Assembly: GCA_028023455.1 (NCBI GenBank)
Contig: JAQFVV010012544.1
Coordinates: 1,126,501 to 1,190,500 of the forward strand
DNA: 64,000 nt
Reading direction: 5' to 3'
DNA from: Epiperipatus broadwayi
Taxonomy: Eukaryota; Onychophora; Udeonychophora; Euonychophora; Peripatidae
The position numbers were made by a program, and so were the translations under genes. A model generated the notes under the pieces. That model saw nothing but the letters and a program-made list of their open reading frames with translations, was not told the origin of the DNA and ran no database searches. Positions 62,240 to 64,000 of the stretch are shown one piece after another (positions within the stretch are counted from its first letter, which is position 1; every line of letters starts with the position of its first letter).

Positions 62240-62880
62240 TGCCATGATTCATGCGTAAGAGAGAAACAATCACTGATTAAAATTCTTTTTCTACCATAAG
62301 CCATATTTTACTGACTGTTTTTAAAAAGTATTTTTCAATATGCCAGTTATAATAGTAAGTATGATAAGTTTATAAGAATACTATCTACAACATATAGATA
62401 GTTAACTAAAATCACACCAGTCAAAATGCCCACAAAATGCAGTTGGATCAAGAAAATAATGCTGAAGTTTGCAAAACCAGCCTCTGCAATGCCTCTATAA
62501 TGCTGTGAAGGATAAAAAGAACAATGCCATTTGAATTACTTGAGATCTACTCATATTACACCTCATATAACATGACCAGGGCTGCTATATTTATTCTCTG
62601 ACATAACCACTGTCAAAAAGAATGGTCATCAATCAGGGGAACTAAAGAAAATAAAAATATTAAAAGGATGGTATCTGAAAAAAACATGGTTTGTCAATGT
62701 TTCAATATTGAGCATGGCAAGATTATATCATTATAAAATACTATAAGGCCTTAAACTTAAATTTGAATTTAAAATATCTCTTATGGCTATGATATTTAAT
62801 ATTTTGTGTATATATTAATAATTGTGAGTATGTATATACAAACAACAATTTTATATATTCATTATTAATAAATTATTACA

Positions 62881-63650
62881 TTTTTTATTATTATTAATCA
62901 TTTAGTCTGCATTTGTACCCCAATCCAAACATTATGCTTTTTATACCTATATGCTCATTAATATTCTCAGTCTTGGGAAATCATGCAATTCACTGAGGAC
63001 ATGTTAAGATGCCAATAATAATTGTTGATGATCGTTCCTTTAAATTTTTTTCAAGAGAAAACTTTTTTTTAGTAGCTTTGGTGCCTTTGATTTTTTTAAT
63101 TAAAACTGGAAAACAAATAAAATACTTTTTGAAGTGCTGGTACCTGTAAGTTGCAAATTATCATCATCATATTGGTTAATATTATTAATTTTTTTTGTTG
63201 AATTTTATTAATTATTCAATTTTCATAATTATTTAACTAAATCTATGGACAATCATTATATATTTTTGATTGTATATATCCAGATTCAAACCCATTTACT
63301 GTTATAAATACCCATCTATCTCTTTAGCTTTAAATATTGTACCGGTATAAATCCACCACGCTTACTCATACCCAGTACCCGAGTCCAAACCCAGTCCACG
63401 TTTAAGAATAATTTCCAAAACGCCAACTGAATTCAAACCCAAACCCCGGTATGACTAACCGATGATGACTTTATAACAGCACGGGGTTATCCCTTTTCTA
63501 GCTCAGCTTAGAACATGGACTAAATTCTTACAGTTAATGATATATAGGTTTATTAGACTATAGATATTGGAACGGTCATTCATGTAACGTATACATTTAA
63601 GTTGCCAATACAGACAGAAAGTGGCTAAATAGACTTAGAGAGTAATAAGG
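62881..63650. other. No gene recognised; more balanced composition at 63,290-63,500
   Basis: Includes a C-rich patch (CCCAGTACCCGAGTCCAAACC) that differs from the rest of the window, perhaps the edge of another element. Confidence 0.4.
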
Positions 63651-63654
63651 TGGA

Positions 63655-63810
63655 GGACACAAAAATTTAGATTAAATAAAGTGTTTAATGAACAAAATAT
63701 AAAGCATATAAATATAGTGTTAAATAAGACAAATAGAAAGCGGATAAATATATTGTTCAACAAGAAAATACAAAGCATATAAATATAATGTTAACAGTAC
63801 GGTAAGACTT
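63655..63810. repeat. Short tandem repeat, about 56-bp unit and half-unit
   Basis: AAAGCATATAAATATA and AAAGCGGATAAATATA words recur with ATGTT/TTGTTC-AA spacers, giving roughly two and a half units. Confidence 0.65.
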
Positions 63811-64000
63811 CCATGAATCCTCTTGTATTTGGTTACTAGTCTTTAGTACACGTTTTATTTAGTAAACAAACTTATGCCAATAGCTGGGTAGTTAAATGAT
63901 TGACGGGTGGTTAAGAGAATCAGAGTATTTGAGCACTGGAAAAATATTTATCTAAAGATTTTTATTAACTTATTTTATTAGAATAGGCTCGAGCCGTTAC
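63811..64000. other. No gene recognised at the window end
   Basis: Nothing supported. Confidence 0.4.

Larger units (their letters stand above)
58137..62880. mobile_element. Element bounded by long (about 620 bp) terminal inverted repeats
   Basis: The left arm 58,137-58,760 matches 62,240-62,880 in inverse through many blocks: GACACCATTCTTTTAATATTTT near 58,338, CACAGCATTGTTCCTTTTAT near 58,472, GCATTTTGACTGGTG near 58,572, ATTGAAAAATACTTTT near 58,667, ATGAATCATGG near 58,746. The interior of about 3.5 kb holds a coding-like relic (59,380-60,750). This resembles a DNA transposon with very long terminal repeats, but target duplications and transposase motifs were not recognised; two independent inverted insertions of one repeat are the alternative. 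Confidence 0.5.

Overview
This is a very A+T-rich eukaryotic window with no bacterial-type gene organisation. It is dominated by decayed retrotransposons, fold-back repeats and microsatellites, with a few short spliced-exon candidates. The mix (several non-LTR retrotransposon clades, a hAT/ZMYM1-like transposase relic, tRNA-Gly-like copies, many hammerhead-bearing short repeats, long (TA)n and (ATCT)n tracts, kilobase-scale introns) fits a large-genome invertebrate. I infer a mollusc, probably a cephalopod such as an octopus, but nothing here proves the species.

Layout. 1-3.1 kb: a minus-strand LINE relic (zinc-knuckle ORF1, then endonuclease). 4.9-5.9 kb: hammerhead-bearing short repeats. 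7.3-10.5 kb: a second minus-strand LINE relic of another type. 11.9-17.9 kb: microsatellites and two more hammerhead repeats. 21.5-21.9 kb: a Penelope-type inverted repeat with hammerhead cores on both strands. 23.2-26.5 kb: fold-back elements, the largest about 2.5 kb with two hammerhead cores. 26.6-29.2 kb: a hAT transposase relic interrupted by a 108-bp perfect palindrome and a (TA)n tract. 32.7-33.4 kb: a LINE fragment and a tRNA-Gly pseudogene. 38.7-39.8 kb: three near-identical hammerhead repeats, two of them a direct tandem dimer. 46.3-49.2 kb: an RTE-like LINE relic split by Penelope-type inserts. 51.5 kb: a tRNA-Gly-like sequence. 52.1-53.4 kb: a minus-strand LINE relic. 56.7-57.1 kb: an RTE-like 3' end. 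57.9 kb: a textbook-looking Penelope-type hammerhead. 58.1-62.9 kb: a long inverted repeat enclosing a coding-like relic.

Host gene. Short minus-strand exon candidates at 41.07, 40.98, 30.45, 14.77 and 6.44 kb have GT-AG borders and reading phases that join in order (1-1, 1-1, 1-2, 2-1, 1-1). The window may therefore lie mostly inside the introns of one large minus-strand gene of unrecognised function.

Most notable signal. At least three sequence families of type I hammerhead self-cleaving ribozyme are present, at about a dozen sites. In all of them stem III is self-complementary with only a 2-nt loop, which suggests they work as dimers. One roughly 450-bp family places a tRNA-like box-B segment just after the hammerhead and occurs as a tandem dimer with a 473-bp period, as expected of a retrozyme-like element.
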